64,000 nt of DNA from Bog-756 sp963812885 (GCA_963812885.1 CAWEWZ010000001.1:203340-267339); one strand, 5' to 3'. Positions 16,630 through 27,415 are shown, numbered from the stretch's first letter. Notes: generated from the letters alone by a model not told the origin. Made by a program: numbers and translations.

Positions 16630-17334
16630 ATGACCGACATCTTTGGGTCAGAGCAGGACGCAGTGGAACAGGAGTCGGAGGCCGGGCGGGCCTCCGGCTC
16701 CCGGTTCGCGCCCGGTGCCGACGGTGACGAGAGAGTCGGCGCCGAGCGGGACGAAGAGACGGATGTGGTGGATGCCGAGGTCGTCGACGACGAGTTCGAC
16801 GACGACAGCACCGGGATCATCAGCGGTTCGGCCCCCGAGTTCGCCGACGTGAAGCAGGCGCTGGCCCAGCGGGACGAGTATCTCGACTCGCTCCGCCGGC
16901 TGCAGGCCGAGTTCGAAAATTACAAGAAGCGGGTGGCCAAGCAGCAGAGCGACCAGGTGGCCCGCGCCGCCGTGTCGTTGGTGGAGAAGCTGCTTCCCGT
17001 TCTCGACACGTTGGATCTGGCCACGTCCCACATCAGCGACTTCGAATCGTCTGACGGGCGCGCCCTGATGGCCGCCTCCGGGCAGTTGCGCGATGTGCTG
17101 ATCAAAGAGGGACTCGAGCGGATCGACCCGCTCGGGGAGGAGTTCGACCCCAACACCCACGAGGCGGTCGGCCATCTTCCCGCCGAGGACTCCGCCGGGG
17201 CGGGGACCGACCTGTCCGGGGGTGGCGCCGAGGCCGGTGGGTCGGGTGAGCCGGTGGTGGCCGAGGTCATGCGGCCCGGGTACCGCTGGCGCGGCGCCGT
17301 GGTGCGTCCGGCCATGGTGATGGTGCGGGGCTAG
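16630..17334 (+). CDS. grpE: Nucleotide exchange factor GrpE
   Basis: 234 residues. An acidic, low-complexity N-terminal 70 residues precedes the coiled coil (LRRLQAEFENYKKRVAKQQSD) and the beta-domain (FDPNTHEAVGHLP ... VMRPGYRWRGAVVRPAMVMV). GrpE releases ADP from DnaK. The gene starts 6 bases after dnaK. The VVDAEVVDDE motif echoes the DnaK C-terminus. A Gly-rich insert (GAGTDLSGGGAEAGGSGEP) interrupts the beta-domain. Confidence 0.93.
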   Translation: MTDIFGSEQDAVEQESEAGRASGSRFAPGADGDERVGAERDEETDVVDAEVVDDEFDDDSTGIISGSAPEFADVKQALAQRDEYLDSLRRLQAEFENYKKRVAKQQSDQVARAAVSLVEKLLPVLDTLDLATSHISDFESSDGRALMAASGQLRDVLIKEGLERIDPLGEEFDPNTHEAVGHLPAEDSAGAGTDLSGGGAEAGGSGEPVVAEVMRPGYRWRGAVVRPAMVMVRG

Positions 17335-17355
17335 AAGGGACCGGGTAGAGACCAC

Positions 17356-18477
17356 GTGGCGCCGCAACGCGAATGGTTCGAAAAGGACTACTACAAGACC
17401 CTGGGGGTCTCCTCGACGGCGTCAGCCAAGGAGATCACCAGCGCCTACCGGAAGCTGGCCAAGAAGCACCATCCGGATACCAACCCGGGCCAGGAGGAGA
17501 CCTTCAAGGAGATAAGCGCGGCCTACGACGTCCTCGGTGACGCCGACCGGCGCAAGGAGTACGACGAGGTCCGGGCCATGGGCCCGGCCGCCGGTGGCTT
17601 CGGCGGGTTCCCGGGAGGATTCGGTGGGGCCGGGGGCGGCGGTTCGTACCGGGTGGAGGACATGGGCGACCTCGGCGACCTGTTCGGCGGCCTGTTCGGC
17701 CGCGGCCGGCGGGGTGGCGGGTCGGCCGGCGCCCAACGGGGGGCGGACCTCGAGACCGAGCTCCATCTCTCGTTCGAGGACGCCGTCAACGGAGCGACGA
17801 CGTCGGTCAACCTGACCTCCGACGTCCGCTGCCACACCTGTTCGGGCACCGGCGCCGCTCCCGGCACCCAACCGGTGACCTGCCCGCGCTGCGGTGGCTC
17901 GGGCACCCTCCAGGACAATCAGGGCCTCTTCTCCCTGAGCCAGATCTGCCCCCAGTGCGGCGGGCGGGGGACGGTGGTGACCACACCGTGCCCGACCTGC
18001 TCGGGAACCGGCGTGGAGCACCGCAACCGCACCGTCAAGGTCCGCATCCCCCCCGGCGTGGAGGATGGGCAGCGGATCCGGGTGAAGGGCAAGGGGGCGG
18101 CCGGCCGGGGCAATGCCCCGAGCGGCGATCTCTACGTCGTGGTCCGGGTGGACCGGCACGGGGTGTTCGGCCGCCGGGGCCGCAACCTCACCCTCACCGT
18201 GCCCGTCTCCTACCCGGAGGCGACCCTGGGCACCACGCTCACCGTCCCGACCCTCACCGAGCCGGTCACCCTGCGGGTTCCCCCCGGCACCCCGTCGGGC
18301 CGCACCTTCCGGGTCAAGGGCCGAGGGGTGCCGGCCGGCAAGCGGGGCGCGACGGGGGACCTGCTGGTCACCGTCGAAGTGGCGGTGCCCGAACAGTTGA
18401 CCGATGACCAGCGTGCCGCCGTCGAGGCCCTCGCCAAGGTGGTGGACCCGCCGGCACGCGACGTACTTGGAGTGTGA
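17356..18477 (+). CDS. dnaJ: Chaperone DnaJ (Hsp40, class A)
   Basis: 373 residues. The J domain at about 10-75 has the HPD triad (KKHHPDTNPG). A Gly/Phe region follows, then four CxxCxGxG zinc repeats (CHTCSGTG, CPRCGGSG, CPQCGGRG, CPTCSGTG) and two C-terminal beta domains. It delivers substrates to DnaK and stimulates its ATPase. It begins with GTG, 21 bases after grpE. Confidence 0.95.
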   Translation: MAPQREWFEKDYYKTLGVSSTASAKEITSAYRKLAKKHHPDTNPGQEETFKEISAAYDVLGDADRRKEYDEVRAMGPAAGGFGGFPGGFGGAGGGGSYRVEDMGDLGDLFGGLFGRGRRGGGSAGAQRGADLETELHLSFEDAVNGATTSVNLTSDVRCHTCSGTGAAPGTQPVTCPRCGGSGTLQDNQGLFSLSQICPQCGGRGTVVTTPCPTCSGTGVEHRNRTVKVRIPPGVEDGQRIRVKGKGAAGRGNAPSGDLYVVVRVDRHGVFGRRGRNLTLTVPVSYPEATLGTTLTVPTLTEPVTLRVPPGTPSGRTFRVKGRGVPAGKRGATGDLLVTVEVAVPEQLTDDQRAAVEALAKVVDPPARDVLGV

Positions 18478-18478
18478 C

Positions 18479-18886
18479 ATGAGTGACGATCCCCGATCCC
18501 GAGCCGTGTATGTGATCTCGGTGGCCGCCGAGCTGACCGGCGTGCATCCGCAGACCCTCCGCGTCTACGAGCGCAAGGGCCTGCTCGACCCGAGCCGGAC
18601 CGAAGGCGGCAGCCGGCGCTTCAGCGACCAGGACCTCGACCGCCTCCGGCACATCCAGAGCCTCACCACCGCGGGGCTCAACCTCGAAGGGGTGCGCCGG
18701 GTGATGGAGCTCGAGGCCGAGGTGGCCCGGCTGCGCCAGGAGCTGGCGGCCACCCGGGCCGAGGCCCGTGAGGCGGTGGCCGTCACCCACCGCCAGTACC
18801 GGCGTGAGCTGGTCCCGCTCTCCCAGATGCCGGTGCCGACCCATTCGGCCCGTCGCACCGCACGCGGCGTAGGAGGTGCCCGATGA
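18479..18886 (+). CDS. hspR: Heat-shock repressor HspR (MerR family)
   Basis: 135 residues. The MerR-type winged helix at 10-80 reads YVISVAAELTGVHPQTLRVYERKGLLDPSRTEGGSRRF, followed by a coiled coil (LEAEVARLRQELAATRAE). HspR represses dnaK operons at HAIR elements and uses DnaK as co-repressor. The ATG overlaps the region of the dnaJ stop, and the 3' end overlaps clpB by 4 bases, so it is co-transcribed and autoregulated if the HAIR-like element at 14584 is functional. Confidence 0.92.
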   Translation: MSDDPRSRAVYVISVAAELTGVHPQTLRVYERKGLLDPSRTEGGSRRFSDQDLDRLRHIQSLTTAGLNLEGVRRVMELEAEVARLRQELAATRAEAREAVAVTHRQYRRELVPLSQMPVPTHSARRTARGVGGAR

Positions 18887-21375
18887 CCATCAACCCCGAC
18901 CGCTGGACTCTCAAGACCCAGGAGGCCTTCTCGTCGGCCGTCGACCGGGCCCGGGCTGCGCACAACCCGGAGGTCACCCCCGAGCACGTGCTGGCCGCCA
19001 TCCTCGACCAGGCCGACGGGATCGCCGGGCCGGTCCTCACCCGGGTCGGCGTGGAGCCGGCAGTGGTGCGCGACCGGATCAACGGCGAGCTGGCCCGACT
19101 GCCGCAGGCCGTCGGCGGGGAGGAGCCCGGCGTCAACCGGGCCCTCCGCGACGTGCTCACCGCGGCCGACACCCAGCGCACCGACATGGGCGACGAGTAC
19201 CTGTCGGTCGAGCATCTGATGCTGGCCATGGCCGACCGGATCGGTGTAAACCGCGACCAGCTGCTCGACGCGTTGCGCGACGTGCGGGGCAGCCACCGGG
19301 TCACCTCGCAGAACCCGGAGGAGACCTTCCAGGCCCTCGAGCGCTACGGCCGGGATCTGACCACGCTGGCCCGCCAGGGGAAGATCGACCCGGTCATCGG
19401 ACGCGACGAGGAGGTCCGCCGGGTCATCCAGGTGCTCTCCCGCCGCACCAAGAACAATCCGGTCCTGATCGGCGAGCCGGGTGTGGGCAAGACGGCCATC
19501 GTCGAGGGCCTGGCCCAGCGGATCGTCGAGGGCGACGTGCCCGAGGGGTTGAAGGGGAAGCGGCTCATCGCCCTCGACATGGGCTCGATGGTGGCCGGAG
19601 CCAAGTACCGCGGCGAGTTCGAGGAGCGTCTGAAGGCGGTCCTCAAGGAGATCACCGACGCCGAAGGAGAGGTCATCACCTTCATCGACGAGCTCCACAC
19701 CATCGTCGGTGCCGGCGGCGGCTCCGAAGGGGCCATGGACGCCGGCAACATGATCAAACCGATGCTGGCACGCGGCGAGCTGCGGATGATCGGTGCCACC
19801 ACCCTCGACGAGTACCGCCAGTACATCGAGAAGGACGCCGCCCTCGAGCGGCGGTTCCAGCAGGTCTTCGTGCCGCCGCCGTCGGTGGAGGACACCATCG
19901 CCATCCTGCGCGGCCTGAAGGAGCGCTACGAGGTCCATCACGGCGTCCGCATCCAGGACGCCGCCCTGGTGGCGTCGGCCGTGCTCTCGGATCGCTACAT
20001 CACCGGGCGGTTCCTGCCCGACAAGGCCATCGACCTGATGGACGAGGCCGCCAGCCGCCTGCGCATCGAGATCGACTCGATGCCCACCGAGCTCGACGTG
20101 GTCAGCCGTCGGCTCCGCCAGCTCGAGATCGAGCGGATGGCCCTCGAGAAGGAGACCGACAGCGCCTCGGCCGAGCGGCTGGCCCGTCTCGACGAGGAGA
20201 TGGCCAATCTGCAGGAGCAGTCGGTGGCCATGACCGCCCACTGGCAGTCCGAGAAGGAGGCCATCAACAAGATCCAGGCACTCAAGGGCGAGCTCGAGCG
20301 CCAGCGGGGGGAGGCCGAACGCCTGGCCCGTGACGGCAATCTGGCCCAGGCCTCGGAGATCACCTACGGGCTCATCCCCGACCTCGAGCGCCAGGTCGAG
20401 GAGGCCACCGAGGCCCTCAACGAACTGCAGAAGACCCAGCGGTTCCTGAAGGAGGAGGTGGACGCCGAGGACGTGGCCGAGGTGGTCAGCCGAGCCACCG
20501 GTGTGCCGGTGAGCCGGCTGCTCGAGGGCGAGGTGGAGAAGCTCATCCGCATGGAGGACGCCCTCCATGCCCGGGTGGTCGGCCAGGACGAGGCCGTCTC
20601 GGCGGTGTCCAACGCCATCCGGCGCAGCCGGGCCGGACTGTCCGACCCGAACCGCCCCATCGGCTCGTTCCTCTTCATGGGCCCGACCGGGGTGGGCAAG
20701 ACCGAACTGGCCCGGGCCCTGGCCGAGTTCCTGTTCGACGACGCCCGGGCCATGATCCGCATCGACATGAGTGAGTACATGGAGCGCCACTCGGTGTCCC
20801 GCCTGGTCGGCGCCCCCCCGGGCTACGTCGGATACGAGGAGGGCGGCCAGCTGACCGAGGCCATCCGGCGCCGGCCCTACGCCGTGGTGCTCCTCGACGA
20901 GTTGGAGAAGGCCCACCCCGACGTGTTCAACACGCTGCTCCAGGTACTCGAGGACGGCCGGCTCACCGACGGCCAGGGCCGCACCGTCGACTTCACCAAC
21001 ACCGTGCTGATCATGACCTCGAATCTCCCCGGTGAGCCCGTCGACTTCTTCAAGCCCGAGTTCGTCAACCGGATCGACGAGATCGTCCGCTTCCACGCGC
21101 TGACCGAGGCCGATCTGGCCCGCATCGTCTCCATCCAGCTCGGTGGCCTGCGGGGCCGGCTGGCCGAACGACGGCTCTCCCTGTCGGTCACCCCGGCGGC
21201 CGAGGCGTGGCTGGCCCGCGCCGGATTCGACCCCGATTTCGGCGCCCGCCCGCTGCGCCGGGTCATCCAGCGCCAGGTCGAGGACCCGCTGGCCCTGGCC
21301 CTGCTCGAGGGCCGCTATCCCGAGGGCTCGACGGTGGTGGTGGACGAGAAGGACGGGGCCATCGTCCTGGTGTGA
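18883..21375 (+). CDS. clpB: Disaggregase ClpB
   Basis: 830 residues. There is a Clp N-domain (about 1-145), AAA-1 with Walker A GEPGVGKTAIVEGLAQ, a middle coiled coil at about 400-520, and AAA-2 with GPTGVGKTELARAL. The segment NTVLIMTSNLPGEPVDFFKPEFVNRIDE is shorter than in E. coli ClpB, a form seen in actinobacteria. It threads aggregated proteins with DnaK/J/E. It overlaps hspR by ATGA and is the last gene of the heat-shock operon. Confidence 0.96.
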   Translation: MTINPDRWTLKTQEAFSSAVDRARAAHNPEVTPEHVLAAILDQADGIAGPVLTRVGVEPAVVRDRINGELARLPQAVGGEEPGVNRALRDVLTAADTQRTDMGDEYLSVEHLMLAMADRIGVNRDQLLDALRDVRGSHRVTSQNPEETFQALERYGRDLTTLARQGKIDPVIGRDEEVRRVIQVLSRRTKNNPVLIGEPGVGKTAIVEGLAQRIVEGDVPEGLKGKRLIALDMGSMVAGAKYRGEFEERLKAVLKEITDAEGEVITFIDELHTIVGAGGGSEGAMDAGNMIKPMLARGELRMIGATTLDEYRQYIEKDAALERRFQQVFVPPPSVEDTIAILRGLKERYEVHHGVRIQDAALVASAVLSDRYITGRFLPDKAIDLMDEAASRLRIEIDSMPTELDVVSRRLRQLEIERMALEKETDSASAERLARLDEEMANLQEQSVAMTAHWQSEKEAINKIQALKGELERQRGEAERLARDGNLAQASEITYGLIPDLERQVEEATEALNELQKTQRFLKEEVDAEDVAEVVSRATGVPVSRLLEGEVEKLIRMEDALHARVVGQDEAVSAVSNAIRRSRAGLSDPNRPIGSFLFMGPTGVGKTELARALAEFLFDDARAMIRIDMSEYMERHSVSRLVGAPPGYVGYEEGGQLTEAIRRRPYAVVLLDELEKAHPDVFNTLLQVLEDGRLTDGQGRTVDFTNTVLIMTSNLPGEPVDFFKPEFVNRIDEIVRFHALTEADLARIVSIQLGGLRGRLAERRLSLSVTPAAEAWLARAGFDPDFGARPLRRVIQRQVEDPLALALLEGRYPEGSTVVVDEKDGAIVLV

Positions 21376-21479
21376 GCGGGCCGATGGGGCCCGGGCGCCG
21401 ATCGGTTCGGCCGTCCTGGGCGGCCGACCTGCGGGCTACACTGGTGCGTAATCCGCTTTTCGCAACGGAGGAGTGACGC

Positions 21480-22760
21480 GTGCCGGCAACCGTCGTCGTC
21501 GGGACCCAGTGGGGTGATGAGGGCAAGGGCAAGCTCACCGATCTCCTGGCCAAGGAGATGGAGCTGGTCGTCCGCTATCAGGGCGGCCACAACGCCGGCC
21601 ACACCATCGTGGTGGACGGGGAGACCTTCGCCCTCCAGCTGGTGCCGAGCGGCATCCTCTACGACCACATCACCCCGATCATCGGCAACGGCGTGGTCGT
21701 CGACCCCACCGTCCTGCTGACCGAGGTGGACACCCTGTCGGCCAAGGGCATCGACACCTCCCGGCTGCTGGTCAGCGGCAACGCCCACCTGATCATGCCC
21801 TACCACCACGAGCTGGACCGGCTCACCGAGCGCTATCTGGGCAAGAACAAGTTGGGCACCACCAAGCGGGGCATCGGCCCGGCCTACGCCGACAAGTCCT
21901 CGAGGGTGGGATTGCGGGTCCAGGACCTGTCGGACCCCAAGATCTTCCGCCAGAAGCTCGAGGTGGCGCTCAAGGAGAAGAACGCCGTCCTGGCCAAGGT
22001 GTACAACCGCCTGCCGCTGTCGGCCGACGAGATCTGCGCCCACTACCTCGACGAGCTGGCCCCGCGGGTCACCCCGATGGTGGCCGACACGGTGGGGCTG
22101 CTCCACGACGCCCTCGACCGCGGCGCCCACGTCCTGCTCGAGGGGGCGCAGGCCACCTTCCTCGACCTCGACCACGGGACCTACCCCTTCGTGACCTCGT
22201 CCAATCCGGTGGCCGGCGGGGCGTGCACCGGGGCCGGCATCGGCCCCCGCTACATCGACGAGGTCATCGGCATCGCCAAGGCCTATGTGACCCGGGTGGG
22301 GAGCGGGCCGTTCCCCACCGAGCTGGTCGACGAAATCGGCGACACCCTGGTCGAGCGGGGCCACGAGTACGGGGTCAACACCGGACGCCGGCGCCGGCCG
22401 GGATGGTTCGACGCGGTGATGATGCGCCAGGCGGTCCGGATCAACTCGCTGTCCGAGGTGGCCCTGACCAAGCTCGACGTGCTCGACAGCTTCGACACGG
22501 TGAAGGTGTGCGTGGCCTACGAGTCCAACGGCGAGCGCTTCACCCATCCGCCCTACCACCAGTCGGTCTTCCATCAGGTCTCCCCCGTCTACGAGGAGCT
22601 GCCCGGGTGGAAGACGGACATCTCGGGGGCCACCGAGATCGCCGACCTGCCCCAGGCCGCCCGCGACTACGTGCACTTCCTCGCCGAGCAGATCGGGACC
22701 CCGGTCCGACTGGTCGGGGTGGGCCCCGGCCGCGACCAGTTCGTCCGCTTCGCCGCATGA
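21480..22760 (+). CDS. purA: Adenylosuccinate synthetase PurA
   Basis: 426 residues with the GTP-binding signature VVVGTQWGDEGKGKLTDLL (catalytic Asp13), YQGGHNAGHTIV (catalytic His), and the PurA segments GIGPAYADKSSRVGLRV and GTYPFVTSSNPVAGGACTG. It joins IMP and aspartate to adenylosuccinate with GTP. The GTG at 21480 follows CGGAGGAG. purD overlaps its stop by ATGA. Confidence 0.96.
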   Translation: MPATVVVGTQWGDEGKGKLTDLLAKEMELVVRYQGGHNAGHTIVVDGETFALQLVPSGILYDHITPIIGNGVVVDPTVLLTEVDTLSAKGIDTSRLLVSGNAHLIMPYHHELDRLTERYLGKNKLGTTKRGIGPAYADKSSRVGLRVQDLSDPKIFRQKLEVALKEKNAVLAKVYNRLPLSADEICAHYLDELAPRVTPMVADTVGLLHDALDRGAHVLLEGAQATFLDLDHGTYPFVTSSNPVAGGACTGAGIGPRYIDEVIGIAKAYVTRVGSGPFPTELVDEIGDTLVERGHEYGVNTGRRRRPGWFDAVMMRQAVRINSLSEVALTKLDVLDSFDTVKVCVAYESNGERFTHPPYHQSVFHQVSPVYEELPGWKTDISGATEIADLPQAARDYVHFLAEQIGTPVRLVGVGPGRDQFVRFAA

Positions 22761-24153
22761 CCGGGACGGCCCGCATCGAGACGGTGTGCGTCGTCGGATC
22801 GGGCGGGCGGGAGCACGCCCTGGCCCTGGTGCTCGGGCGCACCGCCGATGTGGTGGTGACACCGGGCAACCCCGGGATCGCCGGCCGGACGGCCGAGGGC
22901 CACACCATCACCAGCGTGGCCACCCCGCCCGAGGAGATCGACGCCGATCTGTTCGTCATCGGTCCCGAGGCCCCGCTGGTCGACGGGTTGGCCGACCGGC
23001 TGCGCGGCGCCGGCCGCCTGGTCTTCGGCCCCGGGGCCGACGGCGCCCGGCTCGAGGGATCCAAGGCGTTCATGAAGGAGGTGCTGGCCGAGGCCGGCGT
23101 GCCCACCGCCCGGTTCGGGGTGTTCGGCGATCCGGCCGCGGCCAAGGAGTACCTGCGCACGCTGCCGGGGCCCTGGGTGATCAAGACCGACGGCTTGGCC
23201 GCCGGCAAGGGCGTGCTGGTCACCGACTCGCGGGCCGAGGCCGAGGCCGACATCGACGCCAAGCTGTCCGGCCACGCCTTCGGCGACGCCGGCCGGCAGG
23301 TGGTGGTGGAGGAGGGCCTCGACGGGCCCGAGTGCTCCCTCCTGGTGCTGTGCGACGGCCGGCGGTTGGCCGCCCTGGCGCCGGCCCAGGACTTCAAGCG
23401 GCTGGGCGAAGGCGACCAGGGCCCCAACACCGGCGGCATGGGGGCGTACTCCCCGGTGCCCTTCGTGGATGCGGCCATGGTCGACCGACTGGTGGACGAG
23501 GCGGTGGCACCGCTGGTGGCCGCGCTGCGGGCCCGGGGCATCGACTACCGCGGCGTCCTCTACGCCGGGTTGATGCTGACGCCGCAGGGACCCAAGGTGC
23601 TCGAGTTCAACGTGCGCTTCGGCGATCCCGAGGCCCAGGTGGTGCTGCCCCGCCTGGACGGCGACCTCACCGGGCTGCTGGCCGAGGTGGCCGCCGGCGA
23701 ACTGACCACCGTCCCCCGCTTCCTGCCCGGCGCCGCCGTGTGCGTGGTGCTGGCCTCCGAGGGATATCCCGACGCCCCCCGGACCGGGGACGAGATCACC
23801 GGTCTGGCCGAGGCCGGTGCCGTCGAGGGGGTCACCGTGTTCCACGCCGGGACGGCGGCCGTCTCCCGCCGGCCCCGGCCCCGGGACCCGATGCAGCCGG
23901 CGCTCCGGTGGCCGTGCGCAGCGCCGGCGGCCGGGTGCTCGGGGTCACCGCTCTGGCCGATTCGATCGGCGAGGCCCGGGTGACTGCGTATCGCGGGGTG
24001 GCGGCCATCTCGTGGCCGGGCATGCAGTCCCGCGCCGACATCGCCCAGGCCGCCTCCGGTCGGCACGACGGGGTCGGCCCGGCGGACGGCTCCGGACCGG
24101 GACCGTCGGCATCACGCCAGACGAGGCCACTGGCTACCCAGGAGGCTCCATGA
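22757..24153 (+). CDS. purD: Phosphoribosylamine-glycine ligase PurD (one frame break)
   Basis: An ATP-grasp enzyme of about 450 residues: VVGSGGREHALAL, PGNPGIAG, the SKAFMKE segment, VIKTDGLAAGKGV, GPNTGGMGAYSP and VLEFNVRFGDPEAQ are all present. At about 23870-23905 the frame changes, and the C-terminal part GGRVLGVTALADSIGEARVT, usual for PurD, continues to 24153. It attaches glycine to phosphoribosylamine. The ATG overlaps the purA stop, and purB starts at the stop by ATGA. Confidence 0.92.
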
Positions 24154-25461
24154 TCCCCCGCTACGCGCCGGAGGAGATGGCCCGGCTGTTCTCCGACGAG
24201 GCCCGGTTCGCCATGTGGCTGCGGGTCGAGCTCCTGGCCACCGAGGGATGGGCCGAGGTGGGAGACGTCCCCGCCGCGGCCGCCGAAGCCTGCCTGGCCC
24301 GGGCCCCGGTGGTCGACGCCGCCTTCGTCAAGGCGGTCGACGAGCGGGAGAAGGTCACCGATCACGACGTGGCCGCATTCGTCGACGTGGTCCAGGAGAC
24401 CATCGGGCAGCCGGAGGGCTCGTGGATCCACTACGGCCTGACCTCCTCGGACGTCGTGGACACCGCCCTGTGCGCCACCCTGACCCGGGCCGGCGACCTG
24501 CTCATCGAGGCGGCCGCCGACCTGGTCCGGGCCCTCAAGGCCCGCGCCCTCGAGACCATCGACACCGCCGTCACCGGCCGGACCCACGGGATGCACGCCG
24601 AGCCGACCACCTTCGGGGCAAAGTTCTCGCTGTGGGCGCTGCAGGCCGACCGCGACCTCCAACGGCTGCGCGACCGCCCGCGACCGGGTGGCGGTGGGCA
24701 AGCTGTCGGGCGCGGTGGGGACCTATTCGAACATCGACCCCCGGGTGGAGGACCACGTGTGCCGGGCCCTGGGACTGACCCCGACGCCGGCCACCCAGGT
24801 GGTGGCCCGGGACCGGCATGCCGAGTACCTCTGGGCCTGCGCGTCGGTGGGGGCGACCATCGAGCTCATCGCCACCGAGGTGCGGCACATGGCCCGCAGC
24901 GAGCTCGGCGAGGCGGAGGAGCCGTTCAAGCCGGGCCAGAAGGGGAGCTCGGCCATGCCCCACAAGCGCAACCCGATCCTGTCGGAGCGGTTGTGCGGCC
25001 AGGCCCGGGTGCTGCGCGGCTACCTGTCGGCCGGCCTCGAGGACGTGGCCCTCTGGCACGAGCGGGACATCTCGCACAGCTCGGTGGAGCGGGTCGTGCT
25101 CCCCGACGCCAGCATGCTCACGCTCTACATGTTGCAGAAGACCCGGGGTCTGGTGGAGGGGCTGGTGCTCCACCCGGAACGGGCGTTGGCCACGCTGACC
25201 GAAGGGAGCAACGGCCTGGTCTTCAGCCAGAGCGTCCTGCTGGCCCTGGTCAACGGCGGCCTGAGCCGGGACGCCGCCTACCGCATCGTCCAGCGCGACG
25301 CCCGGGCGGCGTGGGCCGACGACCGGCCCTTCCGCCAGGTCCTCGACGAGGACCCCGAGGTCACCCTGTCGGCGGAGGCGCTCGATGAGGCCTTCGACCT
25401 GTCGCGCACCCTGCGCCATGTCCACCGATTCACCGATGCCCTGGAGGAGCTCGCCCCATGA
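24150..25461 (+). CDS. purB: Adenylosuccinate lyase PurB (one frame break)
   Basis: A fumarase/aspartase-superfamily enzyme of about 437 residues: MIPRYAPEEMARLFSDEARF, WIHYGLTSSDVVDTAL, TGRTHGMHAEPTTFG, then after a break near 24670-24685 VAVGKLSGAVGTYSN and the signature GSSAMPHKRNPILSE. It cleaves SAICAR and adenylosuccinate, serving both halves of purine synthesis. It overlaps purD and purC by ATGA. Both sides of the break are well conserved, so an indel error is likely. Confidence 0.92.
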
Positions 25462-26370
25462 CCACTTCATCCACCCGTGAACCGCTTACCCTGCTCCAGT
25501 CCGGAAAGGTCCGGGAGCTGTACGACGCCGGGGACGGCCGGCTGCTGATGGTGGCGTCCGACCGCATCTCCGCCTTCGACGTCATCATGGCCGAGCCCAT
25601 CCCCGACAAGGGACGGGTGCTCACGGCCATGACCGCCTACTGGTTGGACGAGCTCTCCGACCTCGCCCCCAATCACCTGATCAGCGCCGACACCGCCGAC
25701 GTTCCCCGACGGTGCCGCGTCACTGCCCGGCGGGTTGGCCGCGCTGGCCGGGCGCTCGATGCTGGTCCACCGGGCCGAGATGCTGGACATCGAGTGCATC
25801 GTCCGCGGCTACCTGGCCGGTTCGGCGTTCAAGGAGTACGAGCGGGAGGGGACCGTCCACGGCATGGCCATGCCCGCCGGCCTCCGCCACGCCGACCGGC
25901 TGCCCGAACCGATCTTCACGCCCTCGACCAAGGCCACCGAAGGTCACGATCTCAACATCGGGATGGCCGAGGCCATCGACCTGGTCGGCAAGGAGGCGGC
26001 CGAGGCGGCGTCCGAGCTCTGCCTGGCCGCCTACCGGCGGGCCGCCACCCGGGCCGAGGAGCAGGGGATCATCATCTGCGACACCAAATTCGAGCTCGGC
26101 TTCATCGACGGCGCCCTGTCGATCTGCGACGAGGTGCTGACCCCGGACTCGTCCCGGTTCTGGCCGGCCGACAACAGCGCCCCGGGGACCAACCCCCCGT
26201 CCTTCGACAAGCAGCCCCTGCGCGACTGGCTCGAGGGCCAGCCCTGGGACAAGCAGCCGCCCCCGCCGCCGTTGCCCGACGCCATCGTGTCCGCCACCTC
26301 GCAGCGGTACGTGGACGCCTACGAGCGGGTGTGCGGCCGTCGGTTGTCCGACTGGTACGGTGCCCGATAG
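25458..26370 (+). CDS. purC: SAICAR synthetase PurC (one frame break)
   Basis: About 303 residues, of the longer type. The N-terminal lobe has LLQSGKVRELYDAGDGRLLMV and ASDRISAFDVIM. After a break at about 25695-25705 (before FPDGAASLPGGL) it continues with IECIVRGYLAGSAFKEY, TPSTKATEGHDLNI, IIICDTKFELGF and DEVLTPDSSRFWP. It ligates aspartate to CAIR. It overlaps purB (ATGA) and its TAG overlaps the purS GTG. Confidence 0.92.
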
Positions 26371-26642
26371 TGGGTTCGCCCGAACACTTCTCGGTGCTGG
26401 TCGAGGTGCAGCCGCGGGAAGGCATCGCCGATCCCGAGGGCGCCACCATCGAACGGGCACTGCCCGCCCTCGGCTTGGACGGCGTGTCCGGCATGCGCGC
26501 CGGCAAGGCCTTCCGCTTCGACATCACCGCCGCCGATGACGCCGACGCGCTGGCCCGGGCCACGGTGGTGGCCGAGCGGGTCCTGGCCAACCCGGTCATC
26601 GAGGAGTCGACGGTCACCGTCCTTTCCGACGGGGCGGCCTGA
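26370..26642 (+). CDS. purS: FGAM synthase subunit PurS
   Basis: 90 residues: FSVLVEVQPREGIADPEGATIERALPALG and GVSGMRAGKAFRFDITAAD match PurS (the typical KGILDPQG...LG form). It bridges PurL and PurQ. The GTG at 26370 shares its G with the purC TAG, and the stop overlaps purQ, indicating translational coupling. Confidence 0.92.
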   Translation: MGSPEHFSVLVEVQPREGIADPEGATIERALPALGLDGVSGMRAGKAFRFDITAADDADALARATVVAERVLANPVIEESTVTVLSDGAA

Positions 26643-27355
26643 TGGCCGAGCGCGGCATCGGCGTGGTCATCTTTCCCGGCACCAACTGCGAGCACGACGC
26701 CGTCCTGGCCGTGCAGCGCCTCGGAGGGTCGGCCGATCTGGTGTGGCACGGCGACCGCACGGTCGACGGGTACGACGCCCTCATCCTCCCCGGAGGGTTC
26801 GCCCACGGCGACTACCTGCGTCCGGGGGCCATCGCCCGGTTCTCGCCGGTCATGGAGGCGGTGGGCCGGTTCGCCGCCGACGGGGGGCCGGTGGTGGGGA
26901 TCTGCAACGGGTTCCAGGTGCTGACCGAGGCCGGCCTGCTGCCCGGTGCCCTACAGAAGAACCGTGGGCTGCGGTTCCTCTGTACCACCGTGGAGGTCCG
27001 GGTCGACTCCTCCGACTCGGTGCTCACCCGGGAGGTGCCCGTCGGCACCGGGCTCCGCATCCCCATCAACCACTTCGAGGGCAACTACACCTGCGACACC
27101 GACACACTGGCCGAGCTCCGCGACGAGGACCGGGTCGTCCTCCGCTACGTGGCCAACCCCAACGGATCCATCGACGACATCGCCGGCATCTGCAACCGCG
27201 GGCGGAACGTCGTCGGTCTCATGCCCCATCCCGAGCGGGCCTCGGATCCCCTGCTGGGCTCGGTCGACGGATCGGTCCTCCTGGGGGCACTGCTCACCTC
27301 GGCCGGTGCTCCGACCGTGCCCCCGCCGGTGGGTGCGGTGCCGGTCAACGCCTGA
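26642..27355 (+). CDS. purQ: FGAM synthase glutaminase subunit PurQ
   Basis: 237 residues. A class I glutamine amidotransferase: IGVVIFPGTNCEHD, PGGFAHGDYLRPGAIA, the nucleophile elbow VVGICNGFQVL, and the catalytic His-Glu in LMPHPERASDPLLG. It supplies ammonia from glutamine to PurL. purL is not directly adjacent; a minus-strand gene and 345 bases intervene. Confidence 0.96.
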   Translation: MAERGIGVVIFPGTNCEHDAVLAVQRLGGSADLVWHGDRTVDGYDALILPGGFAHGDYLRPGAIARFSPVMEAVGRFAADGGPVVGICNGFQVLTEAGLLPGALQKNRGLRFLCTTVEVRVDSSDSVLTREVPVGTGLRIPINHFEGNYTCDTDTLAELRDEDRVVLRYVANPNGSIDDIAGICNRGRNVVGLMPHPERASDPLLGSVDGSVLLGALLTSAGAPTVPPPVGAVPVNA

Positions 27356-27415
27356 GTCGCAGGACGGGACCCGGGTTGGCCGCGCTCGACGGCCGGCGGG
27401 GCCGGTCGGTGTGGT